Assembly (NCBI GenBank): GCA_021812985.1
Contig: JAKAMG010000003.1
Span: 62,001 to 126,000 of the forward strand
Length of the DNA: 64,000 bases
Direction of reading: 5' to 3'
Origin: Bacteroidota bacterium
Lineage (GTDB): Bacteria > Bacteroidota > Ignavibacteria > Kryptoniales > JAKASW01
Shown: in pieces, positions 7,945 through 17,301 of the stretch
Position numbering within the stretch: the first letter of the stretch is position 1
Layout: every line of letters starts with the position of its first letter
Translations under genes and position numbers: made by a program
Notes under the pieces: generated by a model
Told to the model about the DNA's origin: nothing
Database searches by the model: none
The model's input: the letters and a program-made list of their open reading frames with translations, nothing else

Positions 7945-9181
7945 GCTTTCCTGTAATTTGTGAATCGAGGGTTCCGTCACTCAGGCGAATTGTCGCCTGG
8001 TCACCGATATTTAACTTTCTGACCGAGCTCACAATTCCGCGGGAGTCTTCAACGATGGCATACCCACGTGCGAGCACGGCCGCCGGGCTGAGAGCGTTCA
8101 AGTGCTTGGTAAATGCCGAGAGTTTGTTCTCCACAGTCTCGACGTAAAACTGAGTCTGGCTCTCCATTCTTCTAGCAAGTTCGTCCACCATCTGAGACTT
8201 CTGGTCCACGAGCGACAAAGGCTGTCTTAACGCGTAATGGTGGCTCAGCTTTTCAAGTTCTAGTTCTAGACGATCTATGTTCTGCCCAACAGCCCGTCTG
8301 ATGACCCGCATGGCTGACGCAATGCCGGCCGTTACTTCCATCCGGTCTGGAACTACAAGTTCCGCTGCGGCACTTGGCGTTGCCGCCCTTACATCGGCCA
8401 CGAAATCGGAGATTGTAAAATCCACCTGGTGACCCACCGCGCTGACGACAGGGATTTTGCTCGCGTATATCGCCCTTGCGACAATCTCCTCGTTGAAGGC
8501 CCAAAGGTCCTCAAGGCTTCCGCCTCCCCTACCGACTATCAGCACATCCAAGTCCGACATTTTGTTAATGTCGCGTATCGCCGCTGCCACCTCCTCAGCC
8601 GCACCATCACCCTGAACCTTGACCGGAAATATCAAGAGTTCCACCGCCGGAAATCTTCTCCCGATAACGCTAATGATGTCCCTGACAGCGGCTCCCTCGA
8701 GTGAAGTGACGATGCCAATCCGCGAAGGAAACCGCGGAAGAGGTTTCTTATGCTCTTCTGAGAAGAGCCCTTCCTCCTCGAGCTTTTTCTTCATCTGCTC
8801 GAAAGCAAGCTGGAGTGCACCCTGGCCTGCAGGTACCAGACTCACGGCATATAGCTGAAAGTCTCCGCGCGGCTCGTAAAGAGACACCCTCCCCTTAACG
8901 ATGACCTTCATCCCGTCTGCAACGTCGAACCTGACTCGCGCGGCGTCCGACCGCCACATTACGCAGCGGACCTGAGCCTCTTCATCCTTCAACGTGAAAT
9001 AGAGATGACCGGACGGCATGTGCCTTTTGAAGTTCGAGATTTCTCCTTCCACAATCACGGACGGGAAACTGTTCTCCAGCACCTCCTTTGCCAGCCGAGT
9101 GAGGTCTCTTACTTTGAGAACACTTTCAGCTGAGCGGCTTGCTCTCTCACCCTCAAAAGGGATGGACGATTCCTCGTTCAA
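7928..9181 (-). CDS. xseA: Exodeoxyribonuclease VII large subunit
   Basis: 417 residues. The N-terminal OB fold (residues about 25-125, with GHLYFTLKDEEAQVRCVMW) is followed by the catalytic core with RIGIVTSLEGAAVRDI, the glycine-rich VGRGGGSLEDLWAFN and SAVGHQVDFTISDFVAD, and then by long coiled helices. The enzyme degrades single-stranded DNA bidirectionally to oligonucleotides and acts in mismatch repair. The predicted start is a TTG with GGGGAAG about eight bases upstream. It is the first gene of the minus-strand string that runs to the peroxiredoxin gene, and is divergent from the GT9 gene across a 199-base spacer. Confidence 0.95.
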   Translation of the reverse strand: MNEESSIPFEGERASRSAESVLKVRDLTRLAKEVLENSFPSVIVEGEISNFKRHMPSGHLYFTLKDEEAQVRCVMWRSDAARVRFDVADGMKVIVKGRVSLYEPRGDFQLYAVSLVPAGQGALQLAFEQMKKKLEEEGLFSEEHKKPLPRFPSRIGIVTSLEGAAVRDIISVIGRRFPAVELLIFPVKVQGDGAAEEVAAAIRDINKMSDLDVLIVGRGGGSLEDLWAFNEEIVARAIYASKIPVVSAVGHQVDFTISDFVADVRAATPSAAAELVVPDRMEVTAGIASAMRVIRRAVGQNIDRLELELEKLSHHYALRQPLSLVDQKSQMVDELARRMESQTQFYVETVENKLSAFTKHLNALSPAAVLARGYAIVEDSRGIVSSVRKLNIGDQATIRLSDGTLDSQITGKHEQGI

Positions 9182-9217
9182 ATTGAGCTTCCCCGCGATT
9201 GAGTGAAAGACGCATGA

Positions 9218-9235
9218 CGGTCAAGGTTGTGACCG
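9218..9235. repeat. Inverted repeat upstream of xseA
   Basis: CGGTCA (9218-9223) and TGACCG (9230-9235) flank six bases. It lies 37 bases before the xseA start in the divergent spacer. It could be a small hairpin in the xseA leader or a regulator site. No convincing minus-strand promoter was found beside it. Confidence 0.3.
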
Positions 9236-9343
9236 ATGTTCTTGTTCAATAGTGTTGTCTCCTCGCTTTCCATCAAAATACGCAATCCGGGTTTCAAGGT
9301 AAAGCCGCCAGATGCAACGCGTTACGGCGCATTTTCGCGCAAA

Positions 9344-9375
9344 TTGAATATGAGGATCCGGCGGGGTTATATTTG
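9344..9375 (+). promoter_or_regulatory. Bacteroidota-like promoter of the GT9-cdsA operon
   Basis: TTG at 9344-9346 and a perfect TAnnTTTG (TATATTTG, 9368-9375) are 21 bases apart. Read as sigma70 hexamers this is TTGAAT-18-TATATT. The gene's ATG begins at 9381, only five bases after the element, and no Shine-Dalgarno is present, so the transcript may be leaderless. Confidence 0.6.
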
Positions 9376-9380
9376 CCTAT

Positions 9381-10361
9381 ATGCCGCATGACCTGAAGCG
9401 AATCATTGTGAGCCGCACTGACAGAATTGGCGATGTTGTCCTATCTCTCCCCGTCTTCGCGTCACTCAAAGAATGTTTCCAGGAAAGCCAGCTGATCGCG
9501 CTCGTGAGCGGGTACACCTCAGACGTGGTTGCATCGTTCCCGGACATCGACACGGTGATAACTAGCGAGGCGGATGACTCAGTATGGGAAACTGCTCGGA
9601 AGCTTCGCGCTATCCGCGCAGACGCGATCCTCTTTTTGTTTCCTCGCTTCAGACTCGCTACGGCGGCGTTTATTGCCGGAGTTCCGATCCGCGTCGGAAC
9701 CGCGTACAGATGGTACTCTTTCCTATTTAACCGTAAGGTACGCGAACACAGAAAAGACTCAATCAAAAGCGAAGCCGAATATAACCTGTCACTCGCATCG
9801 GCCATTGGATGCACAGGGAAAACGCTGTCGACCAGGCTTCGGATTGATGAGAAGGGATTGAATCGAGCCAGGGAGTTCATGAGTCGGCATGGGCTGGGTA
9901 AGTTTGTCGTTCTCCACCCTGGCAGCGGAGGTTCGGCGACAGATTGGAGCACAGACAACTTTCGAAAGCTGTGCGCGGAGATAATCGCCAACACTGACTT
10001 TAATGTCGTGGTGACCGGTTCAACGCAGGAGGAGTCGCTTTGCGCTGAAGTAGCCAGTGGATTGCAGCGATGTCTGAACGCCGCTGGGAAATTTTCCCTA
10101 TTGGAGTTCATAGCGTTTCTTTCGATGGCCGATGTTTTCGTGTCAAACTCAACCGGGCCCATACATCTCGCCGCCGCTGTCGGCACGCCGGTGGTAGGGA
10201 TTTACCCCAACAACAAGCCAATGACCCCCGCAAGATGGGCTCCGATTAGCGACAGGAAGGTTATCCTGACTCCCGCAGACGGCTCTGACGATCTTAACGG
10301 CGTGAGCGTTTCTCAAGTATTGAATTCCATTTCCACTCTCCTTCCGGTGTCGGCGCGATGA
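9381..10361 (+). CDS. Glycosyltransferase family 9 (LPS heptosyltransferase-like)
   Basis: 326 residues. It opens with the GT9 signature IIVSRTDRIGDVVLSLP, and the C-terminal half has VVLHPGSGGSATDW followed by VSNSTGPIHLAAAVGTPVVGIYP, the ADP-heptose binding region of GT-B heptosyltransferases such as WaaF/WaaC/WaaQ. It probably adds a heptose or related sugar to the lipopolysaccharide core in the cytoplasm. It leads a five-gene plus-strand operon (DUF3108, CPBP protease, zinc-ribbon protein, cdsA). The ATG sits where transcription is expected to begin and has no RBS. The acceptor cannot be predicted. Confidence 0.9.
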   Translation: MPHDLKRIIVSRTDRIGDVVLSLPVFASLKECFQESQLIALVSGYTSDVVASFPDIDTVITSEADDSVWETARKLRAIRADAILFLFPRFRLATAAFIAGVPIRVGTAYRWYSFLFNRKVREHRKDSIKSEAEYNLSLASAIGCTGKTLSTRLRIDEKGLNRAREFMSRHGLGKFVVLHPGSGGSATDWSTDNFRKLCAEIIANTDFNVVVTGSTQEESLCAEVASGLQRCLNAAGKFSLLEFIAFLSMADVFVSNSTGPIHLAAAVGTPVVGIYPNNKPMTPARWAPISDRKVILTPADGSDDLNGVSVSQVLNSISTLLPVSAR

Positions 10362-11224
10362 GCTCCAGCATCCTTACCCTGCTCCCCGTTCTCTTCATTC
10401 TGTCAGGAATTGCGCGGGTGGGATACAGCGCACCACAGGCGGCTTCTTCCCCGACCGATTCAGTCGATACGAGCAAAGTCTTATCACCACCTCCCTACAC
10501 AAGCGAAGCTGACCTGAGAACATCAGTGAACAAGGCATTCGCCGTCGGTGAGAAGCTGAGCTATGACATTCACTATGGTCCCATCGTTGCCGGAAGCGCG
10601 ACCATAGAAACTCCGACTTACGTTTATGAAAGCGGACGGAAGTGTTACAAGGTCGAATTCACAATGCGCTCGGCAAAATTCTTCGACTTCTTCTTCAAGG
10701 TCAGAGACTATTATTACTCGCTTATTGATGAGAGGGGGCTTTTCCCCTGGAAGTTTGAACAGCACATCCGCGAAGGGGGATACAAAAAGGATTTCGTCGC
10801 CTGGTTCGACCAGTGCAACCATACGGCAAAGACGAGCAGCGGCGGCCCGTACGTCATACAACCCTATACTCAGGACGCGGTCAGCACATTCTTCTACGCA
10901 CGGACGCTCGACTACAATAGCCTGAGCGCAGGGTCAGAAATCCATTTCTCCAATTTCTACGAGAACAAGGTTTACCCGCTGGATGTGAAGTACCTCGGCA
11001 AGGAAGATGTCGAGACGAAGGCTGGTAAATTTCATTGCCAGATAATAGAGCCCGTCATCGTTAAGGGAGGCCTCTTTAAGAATACCGGCAAGATCACAGT
11101 CTGGATCACGGATGACGACCTCAAGATTCCCGTCAAAGTCAAGACAGACGTCCTGATCGGATCTGTTGTCGCCGAGCTGACCGGTTACACCGGCCTGGCA
11201 GGAACACTGAGAGCAAAATACTAG
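10358..11224 (+). CDS. DUF3108 protein, exported
   Basis: 288 residues with an N-terminal hydrophobic signal sequence (about residues 5-25) and then a DUF3108 domain recognisable by EKLSYDIHYGPIVAGSATIE, a DYYYSLIDERGLFPWKFEQHI strand set and a C-terminal GKITVWITDDDLKIPVKVK. Family members are periplasmic beta-rich proteins of unclear role, possibly lipid-binding. It overlaps the GT9 stop as ATGA, indicating coupled translation. The link to a heptosyltransferase and cdsA suggests an envelope role, by inference only. Confidence 0.8.
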   Translation: MSSSILTLLPVLFILSGIARVGYSAPQAASSPTDSVDTSKVLSPPPYTSEADLRTSVNKAFAVGEKLSYDIHYGPIVAGSATIETPTYVYESGRKCYKVEFTMRSAKFFDFFFKVRDYYYSLIDERGLFPWKFEQHIREGGYKKDFVAWFDQCNHTAKTSSGGPYVIQPYTQDAVSTFFYARTLDYNSLSAGSEIHFSNFYENKVYPLDVKYLGKEDVETKAGKFHCQIIEPVIVKGGLFKNTGKITVWITDDDLKIPVKVKTDVLIGSVVAELTGYTGLAGTLRAKY

Positions 11225-11232
11225 GAGGAGAT

Positions 11233-12135
11233 TTGTCAGAAGAAATCCTGCATGAAGGGTCCGGGATTAATTTCAAGTTCAGACCAGCGGCCTTCGCCGC
11301 CATATCTCTGCTGATCGTCTTCTTCCTCTATCAGCTCGTAGGTGGAGGACTGACCGTCTATCTTTTCGGCATAATTCCATCGGCCGACCAGACAACCGCC
11401 GTACGACTCGCGACGATGGGTGCGGAGATCATGTTCATTCTTGTACCCGCATATTTCCTCAGCAGAATTCAGACGATGGAGTGGAGAAGGCTTCTGAGCA
11501 TACGAAAGACAGACTGGTATTTTGTCTTCCTCGCCATCGTCGGCGTAATTTCGCTTGAACAGCTCCTCGAGCTCTACCTTTACGTGCAGGGCCTCATACC
11601 GCTTCCCTCCCCTCTCAAGCACATACTTGACCAGTTTCAGCAAATTATCGAGCAAACTTATAAGACACTCCTAACCGCCAAAACGCCATTCGATTTCTTA
11701 CTGGTGGTGCTCGTCGTGGCGGTTACTCCAGCCATCTGCGAGGAGACTCTTTTCAGAGGCTTGACTCAGGGCAATTTCCGGCTGTCTATGTCCAACAGGA
11801 AGGCAATCATCCTGACGGGTATCATTTTCGGTTTCTATCACCTTGATCCGTTCACGTTCGTCGCTTTGTGCGTGCTCGGCATTTATCTTAGCTACTTACT
11901 TGCAGCATCCGAAAGCATAATAGTCCCCATGGTGGCACACTTCACGAATAACTTCATATCTACGCTTGTGCTGTACGCCATGAACAGGGACAGCTATATC
12001 GCGCCTTCAGGCGGTCCCCCTTTAAGCGTGGGCTATATCATAGGATGGTCTGCCGTTCTGGCACTAATTTTCGGAGTGACGGTTATCTTGACCGAGCAGC
12101 ACAAACATAACATGCAAGAGGTGAACCAGAGGTGA
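11233..12135 (+). CDS. CPBP-family intramembrane metalloprotease
   Basis: 300 residues with about eight hydrophobic segments. All three motifs of the CPBP (CAAX protease/Abi) family are present: Glu170-Glu171 with Arg175 (CEETLFRG), FxxxH at 199-203 (FGFYH), and HxxxN at 236-240 (HFTNN). The group includes eukaryotic Rce1 and bacterial proteases of mostly unknown substrate. The start is TTG with AGGAGG four bases upstream, overlapping the preceding stop. A low-specificity or regulatory protease role is possible. It is followed, with a GTGA overlap, by the zinc-ribbon protein. Confidence 0.9.
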   Translation: MSEEILHEGSGINFKFRPAAFAAISLLIVFFLYQLVGGGLTVYLFGIIPSADQTTAVRLATMGAEIMFILVPAYFLSRIQTMEWRRLLSIRKTDWYFVFLAIVGVISLEQLLELYLYVQGLIPLPSPLKHILDQFQQIIEQTYKTLLTAKTPFDFLLVVLVVAVTPAICEETLFRGLTQGNFRLSMSNRKAIILTGIIFGFYHLDPFTFVALCVLGIYLSYLLAASESIIVPMVAHFTNNFISTLVLYAMNRDSYIAPSGGPPLSVGYIIGWSAVLALIFGVTVILTEQHKHNMQEVNQR

Positions 12136-12698
12136 TTTGCAATAATTGCGGATACAAAGTACAAGGGACTCCGTCGACCTGTCCGAGCTGTGGAAACGTG
12201 ATGGCCACTGAAGGTACCTGCGGCAGTTGCGGAAACCCGCTTGACATCCAGACGGACATCTATTGTCAGGCGTGCGGTGCGTTAAACCCTAACCTGACGT
12301 CGGAAGAGGGAATAGTCTGCGACACGCACATTGAAAATCGCGCGGTCGGGTACTGCGTCGTGTGCGGCAAAGCCGTTTGTGAGGAATGCCTCGAGACTGC
12401 AGGCAACAGACTAATTTGCGACGATCCGCAGCACAGGACTTTTCTCAACGACTGGAAGGTCGTTTACACATTTGATTTCGAATACGAAGCAGCGATGTTG
12501 TATGCTAATCTTGAGCAGAACGACATTGAAACGCAGGCGTTCACGAAACCAAACCCTGACTCGTCAGAGGCAGCCTCACTTCCAACGCGCGTTGAAGTCC
12601 TCGTGCCGAAGAACAAGTACGAGGAAGCCATTGAGGTAGCGAAGATGCTAGGCCTCACAGGCGACGATTCAAATGAAAGCTCAACTGAAGGGGAATAA
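12132..12698 (+). CDS. Zinc-ribbon / B-box zinc-finger protein with DUF2007-like C-terminus
   Basis: 188 residues. The first 50 contain four CxxC knuckles (CNNCG, CPSCG, CGSCG and CQACG), giving two zinc ribbons. Residues about 62-100 form a B-box-like cross-brace (CDTHIENRAVGYCVVCGKAVCEECL). The last about 75 residues (from WKVVYTFDFEYEAAMLYANL) look like the DUF2007 signal-transducing domain, with VEVLVPKNKYEEAIEVAKML. No membrane segment is seen. The start is GTG, overlapping the CPBP stop. Such proteins are thought to be scaffolds or sensors, but the function is unknown. Tight coupling to the protease suggests a partner. Confidence 0.75.
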   Translation: MICNNCGYKVQGTPSTCPSCGNVMATEGTCGSCGNPLDIQTDIYCQACGALNPNLTSEEGIVCDTHIENRAVGYCVVCGKAVCEECLETAGNRLICDDPQHRTFLNDWKVVYTFDFEYEAAMLYANLEQNDIETQAFTKPNPDSSEAASLPTRVEVLVPKNKYEEAIEVAKMLGLTGDDSNESSTEGE

Positions 12699-12703
12699 TA
12701 CCG

Positions 12704-13540
12704 ATGTCAAATCTTGCCGCGCGGGTTCTCGTTGCTCTGGTCGCAATCCCGTTAATTATAGCCGCATGTTATTTCGGAGGCCCGTACTTCTTCCTCTTCA
12801 CAACCTCAATCATCATATTCTCCGTCAATGAGTTTTACACACTGGCAAAGGCAAAAAACATCGAGGCCGCTGCCGTGCTCGGAGTGACTTCAGCAGGAGT
12901 GGTCAACGCGATCGTGTATTCAGGACGAATGGGCTCGGCCTTTGACTTTCTCCTCCTCTTTCTCCCAGTCACCCTCCTCGCAGAGCTCGCGAGGAAGAGG
13001 ACGGACGGAGTCAAGGGCGTTTATGAGAACGTGGGGACTACCTTCGCGGGTGTGCTTTATATTGGCCTCTTCGGAGCGATGCTCACGGCTATAAGACAGC
13101 GCGTCGGTCTGGATAACATCTTTCCGTCGGATAAAGATGCCGGACTATTCATAATATCGATACTGGCCACTATATGGATTTGCGACTCAGCCGCGTACTT
13201 CGTCGGCCGATCGTTTGGCAGAAATAAAATCAGTAAGTTCGTCAGCCCAAATAAGTCGTGGGAGGGGGCCATCGCCGGTTTTCTGTTTGCAGTCGCGACA
13301 GCCATGGCTGCCCATCGCTTCGCGTTGCCTGACCTTGATTTGAAGCTCATGATAGGGATGGGAATGATCGTCGGTGTATTTGGTCAGGCTGGTGATTTCG
13401 TCGAATCCCTTTTCAAAAGGGACTCAGGGGCAAAGGATTCTTCAGCCATAATCCCCGGTCATGGCGGAATATTCGACAGATTCGACAGCCTCATCTTCTC
13501 AGCACCTCTTATTTACCTGCTCCTCAAATACCTGCGGTAG
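12704..13540 (+). CDS. cdsA: Phosphatidate cytidylyltransferase
   Basis: 278 residues, polytopic, with the CdsA signature near the C-terminus: FVSPNKSWEGAIAGF and then DSGAKDSSAIIPGHGG followed by FDRFDS. It makes CDP-diacylglycerol from phosphatidic acid and CTP, the branch point for phospholipid head groups. It fits with plsY, gpsA, pgsA and pgpA elsewhere in the window, so most of the phosphatidylglycerol pathway is here. It is the last gene of the plus operon and convergent with priA. No hairpin is visible in the 39-base gap. Confidence 0.95.
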   Translation: MSNLAARVLVALVAIPLIIAACYFGGPYFFLFTTSIIIFSVNEFYTLAKAKNIEAAAVLGVTSAGVVNAIVYSGRMGSAFDFLLLFLPVTLLAELARKRTDGVKGVYENVGTTFAGVLYIGLFGAMLTAIRQRVGLDNIFPSDKDAGLFIISILATIWICDSAAYFVGRSFGRNKISKFVSPNKSWEGAIAGFLFAVATAMAAHRFALPDLDLKLMIGMGMIVGVFGQAGDFVESLFKRDSGAKDSSAIIPGHGGIFDRFDSLIFSAPLIYLLLKYLR

Positions 13541-13579
13541 AAGCGACAACCCGGGGACAGGAAGGTCAGGCGAGAATCT

Positions 13580-16045
13580 CTAGAGCGTTGTTACGGGGTC
13601 GACATCCGCGAAAAAAGTCACAGTATTTCCATAGGCCCGCTTAAGGTCCGCGTCAATGGCGTCGAGCGCCGCTTCGAGACGATCACCCGTTCTGTCCAGC
13701 TGTTTGCTCAGCTTGATAACAATTTGGAATCTGAATTTTCCTATCAGGCGCCCAATGATAGCGGGGGCGGGACCGAGCACTCCTATAGCCGGTAGATTCT
13801 TCCTGATCCTTGCCGCCGCGTGTTCAGCCGCCTTATTCGTCTCATCGAAGTCTTTTCCCCTGAATTCCAGAACAACCATCCTGGAAAAAGGAGGGTAGTT
13901 CAGCTCGCGTCGTACCTCAACTTCCCTGTTATAAAACGATTTGTAATCGTGTTTGGAAATGAATTCCAGCAGGTCGTCGGCACTGTTCAAAACCTGGATT
14001 ATGACTTCACCTTCCTTGTCGCTCCGGCCTGCCCGTCCCGAAACCTGAGTCAGGAGCTGGAAAGTACGTTCGTTCGAACGGAAGTCTGGCATCAGCATCG
14101 TTGAATCCGCCGATATGACCCCGACGAGAGTGACACGCGGGAAGTCGAGTCCTTTCGCAACGAGCTGGGTCCCGATCAGAATATCAGCTTCCCCGTTTCC
14201 AAACGCAGTAAGTATCCGATCGTGCGCCCCGCGCGAGGAGGTCGTGTCAAGGTCCATGCGAAGTACACTTGCCTCCGGAAAGCTCGCAGCCAGCTCCTCT
14301 TCGACCTTCTGTGTTCCCGTGCCACCATACTGGAGCTTCTCGCTCCCGCATTTCTTGCACCTGACAGGGGGCTCCTTGACGAAGCCGCAGTAGTGACATC
14401 TGAGGTGTCTCTTCCGCTTATGGTATGTGAGCGCCACGTCGCAGTTCGGACACATTTCAGTGGAGCCGCAATCCTGGCATTGCAGGAAGGTTGAGTAGCC
14501 GCGCCTGTTTCGGAGTATTATTATCCCTTCTTTCCTGGCGAGCCTGTCGTTGATTCTCTCACGAAGTTCATCGCTGAAACTTCCAAGTACCAGCTTATCC
14601 CTCCGCTTACTCTTCATGTCGACTATCTCTATCTTCGGCATTGTTGCGTTGTCGATCCGATCGGGGAGGTTCAAAAGCCTGTACTTTCCGTTTGCCGCGT
14701 TGTAGTATGATTCTATTGAAGGCGTAGCGCTTCCGAGAAGCGCGACCGCATTGTTCAGGTGACAACGCATGACGGCCACGTCGCGTGCGTTGTACCTCGG
14801 AACAGTGTCGCTCTGTTTGTAGCTCGCCTCGTGTTCTTCGTCCACCACGATCAGCCCTAGATTCTTCATCGGCGCGAAGACGGCGCTCCTCGCCCCTATC
14901 ACCACTGGAGCTTCACCTCGGTACACCCGACGCCATGCATCGTACCGCTCCCCGAGCGACATGCGGCTGTGCATCACGGCCACTTTGTCGCCAAACCTCC
15001 TCCTGAACCTGTCGACGATCTGCGGGGTAAGAGAGATCTCCGGAACCAGAACTATTGCCTCCCTTCCCTTCGCCAATGCACGGTCGATCGCCTCAATGTA
15101 CACTTGGGTCTTCCCGCTTCCAGTCACACCGTGCAGGAGGAATGTCGAGTAAGCACCTGCCCCGACTGCTTCGCTGACCTCCGACACGCATGACGATTGA
15201 GCCTCGGTCAGCACAATGTCCTTCCCCGCCTCATGATATCCGAATTCTGCTTCGCGGTAGCTCTCCTCATCATACAGTTCCACGATTCCTTTCTCCGCGA
15301 GGGAAGTCAATGAGTTCATGCCAGCTTTTGCCTGTGCGAGGAGCTGCACTACGCTGACACCTCCCTCGGTCACTCGCTCGAGCTGGGAGAGTTTCAGGAG
15401 TATCTCCGCCTGTTTCGTCGCCCTCTTGTCGAGCTGATCCAATAATTCTCCCAGCTTCTTCGCGTCCTTATACTCACCGGAAAACTGCACATACTTCTTG
15501 AACTTAATTGAGACTTTCGCCACCTCGATTCTTTCCGACACTTCGAGGATTCCCTCGGCGCTAAGCTTGCCTACATGGTATCTGAGTCCGACGGGCCCGG
15601 CTTTTTTTCCGAGCTGCTTCATCGTCAACCCGCGACTTCCCCTTAGCGAGTCGATTACTATGGCTCTCCGCGGGTTGGGGTCGCTCGCTTCACTCCTGAC
15701 AAGCCTGACAAATTCAGTGCTTCCGACGGCTGTGCCGGTGGGGGCGGCCACCTTCAGTGCCTCGCCCCACGAGCTGAGGTAGTAATCGGAAATCCACTTC
15801 GTGAGGCGCATCATCTCGTCAGAGAACACCTGGTTTTCATCCAGGACATCCTCTATCGGCATGACCTCTCGCAGCTCCGTCTCTTCGCTGAGGCGTACAA
15901 CGACCCCTGTGGTGAGTCGTTTCCTGAACGACGCTACGACGCGGACGCCTACCCTGACTGCCTCCTGCAACACATCCGGAATTACGTAGGTGAAGTCTCT
16001 GTGGACAGGTATCGGGAACGCAACCTCGCAGAACTTGCCCTTCAC
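13580..16045 (-). CDS. priA: Primosomal replication restart helicase PriA
   Basis: 821 residues. The N-terminal DNA-binding region is followed by a superfamily 2 helicase with Walker A GVTGSGKT at 306-313 and DEEH at 402-405. Eight zinc-binding cysteines lie at 523, 526, 532, 535, 550, 553, 563 and 566, and helicase motifs with GTQ and QVSGRAGR follow. PriA recognises stalled forks and loads the replisome. The start codon is GTG, overlapping the larC stop by GTGA, an unusual operon partner. Full length for the family (E. coli 732, many others about 800). Confidence 0.96.
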   Translation of the reverse strand: MKGKFCEVAFPIPVHRDFTYVIPDVLQEAVRVGVRVVASFRKRLTTGVVVRLSEETELREVMPIEDVLDENQVFSDEMMRLTKWISDYYLSSWGEALKVAAPTGTAVGSTEFVRLVRSEASDPNPRRAIVIDSLRGSRGLTMKQLGKKAGPVGLRYHVGKLSAEGILEVSERIEVAKVSIKFKKYVQFSGEYKDAKKLGELLDQLDKRATKQAEILLKLSQLERVTEGGVSVVQLLAQAKAGMNSLTSLAEKGIVELYDEESYREAEFGYHEAGKDIVLTEAQSSCVSEVSEAVGAGAYSTFLLHGVTGSGKTQVYIEAIDRALAKGREAIVLVPEISLTPQIVDRFRRRFGDKVAVMHSRMSLGERYDAWRRVYRGEAPVVIGARSAVFAPMKNLGLIVVDEEHEASYKQSDTVPRYNARDVAVMRCHLNNAVALLGSATPSIESYYNAANGKYRLLNLPDRIDNATMPKIEIVDMKSKRRDKLVLGSFSDELRERINDRLARKEGIIILRNRRGYSTFLQCQDCGSTEMCPNCDVALTYHKRKRHLRCHYCGFVKEPPVRCKKCGSEKLQYGGTGTQKVEEELAASFPEASVLRMDLDTTSSRGAHDRILTAFGNGEADILIGTQLVAKGLDFPRVTLVGVISADSTMLMPDFRSNERTFQLLTQVSGRAGRSDKEGEVIIQVLNSADDLLEFISKHDYKSFYNREVEVRRELNYPPFSRMVVLEFRGKDFDETNKAAEHAAARIRKNLPAIGVLGPAPAIIGRLIGKFRFQIVIKLSKQLDRTGDRLEAALDAIDADLKRAYGNTVTFFADVDPVTTL

Positions 16046-17283
16046 TCGCGGTTAAGCTCCGCGTTGATCTTACGCATGACATCCGGGAGCGGAAGTCCCT
16101 TCTCCTCCGCTATCCTCCTGCATTCCTCAAACTCGGCGGCCACTCTCACCTTTCCTTCGATGACGCTTTCCTTGACCTGCACGGTCCCGAAGCTCGTTTC
16201 CGCAGTCCTGAGCTCTCTGTGCGCCTTGGAACGGCGTATTGCCTGGATACGCATGCCAAGCGTCGTCGACTCCCTGTAAATTACCGCGGTCACGCCTTCA
16301 AGCTTGCTTTCCGATGTAAGGACCGATAGGAGAAAGCCGGGCCTTCCCTTCTTCATGAGGACAGGAGTAACATATGCGTCAGTAGCGCCCGCTTCGAGGA
16401 CTTTCTCTAACGTGTACGGTATGAGCTGTGGATTGATGTCGTCCATATTCGCTTCGACGAGAAGAACATGATCCTCCTCCGTCTTTGAACCAATTGTCCC
16501 TATCACGACTCTCAGTAGATTAGGGAGCCTTTCCATTTCACGAGACCCGGCTCCATAGCCGATGCTCTCTACTTCGATCGCCTGCTCCTTAAGGACCCCG
16601 GCTGAAAGCGCTGAAACTATCGCGGCGCCGGTAGGGGTCGTCAGCTCATGAGATACATCGTTGAACAGAATCGGGTAACCCTTAAGAATCTCAAGCGTTG
16701 CGGGGGCAGGCACAGGCAAAACTCCGTGCTGGGCTTCTATGTAACCGTTCGAGCCTACTCGTATGGGCGATGTATACAACCTCTCCACACCTGTCAATTC
16801 CATGCATATCACGGCACCTACTATGTCTACAATCGAGTCGACCGCACCTACCTCATGAAAGTGAATCTTCTCTACCGTGGTATCATGGATCTTCGCCTCG
16901 GCTTCCGCAAGCTTCCCGAAAACGGCAATTGATTTTGCCTTCACTGCATCCGTGAGCCGCGAGCCTTCAATTAAGTGCTTGATCTCCAGGTAACTCTTTC
17001 CGTGACCGTGGTCGTGATGACTCCCGGCGCGGGAGTGACCGTGAGCATGATGATCGCTCCCGAGATCCTTGACTGTCTCGATTTCTCCGTGTACCACCAC
17101 ATCAACCTTGGCAGCGGTTATACCGCTCCTTACAACCTTTCTTACTTCCAGATGGACATCGCCAAGATTTAGCTTCTCTATCTCCTGCTGCAAATAATTA
17201 GCGTCAAGACCGGCAGATATGAACGCACCCAAGGCCATGTCGCCGGCAATACCCGCAAAAGTATCAAAGTATGCTATCTTCAT
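16042..17283 (-). CDS. larC: LarC nickel-pincer cofactor cyclometallase
   Basis: 413 residues. The LarC N-terminus YFDTFAGIAGDM, the HEVGAVDSIVDIVGA region and the C-terminal VEANMDDINPQ segment identify it. LarC inserts nickel into the pyridinium-dithiocarboxylate ligand to make the pincer cofactor of lactate racemase and relatives. A His-rich insert (about residues 76-95, with HHAHGHSR and HHDHGHGK) probably binds nickel. In lactobacilli LarC needs a programmed frameshift; here one uninterrupted frame encodes it. No larB, larE or larA is in the window. RBS AAGGAG lies five bases before the ATG. Confidence 0.93.
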   Translation of the reverse strand: MKIAYFDTFAGIAGDMALGAFISAGLDANYLQQEIEKLNLGDVHLEVRKVVRSGITAAKVDVVVHGEIETVKDLGSDHHAHGHSRAGSHHDHGHGKSYLEIKHLIEGSRLTDAVKAKSIAVFGKLAEAEAKIHDTTVEKIHFHEVGAVDSIVDIVGAVICMELTGVERLYTSPIRVGSNGYIEAQHGVLPVPAPATLEILKGYPILFNDVSHELTTPTGAAIVSALSAGVLKEQAIEVESIGYGAGSREMERLPNLLRVVIGTIGSKTEEDHVLLVEANMDDINPQLIPYTLEKVLEAGATDAYVTPVLMKKGRPGFLLSVLTSESKLEGVTAVIYRESTTLGMRIQAIRRSKAHRELRTAETSFGTVQVKESVIEGKVRVAAEFEECRRIAEEKGLPLPDVMRKINAELNRE

Positions 17284-17301
17284 TCAGACTCCTTCGTGAT
17301 G

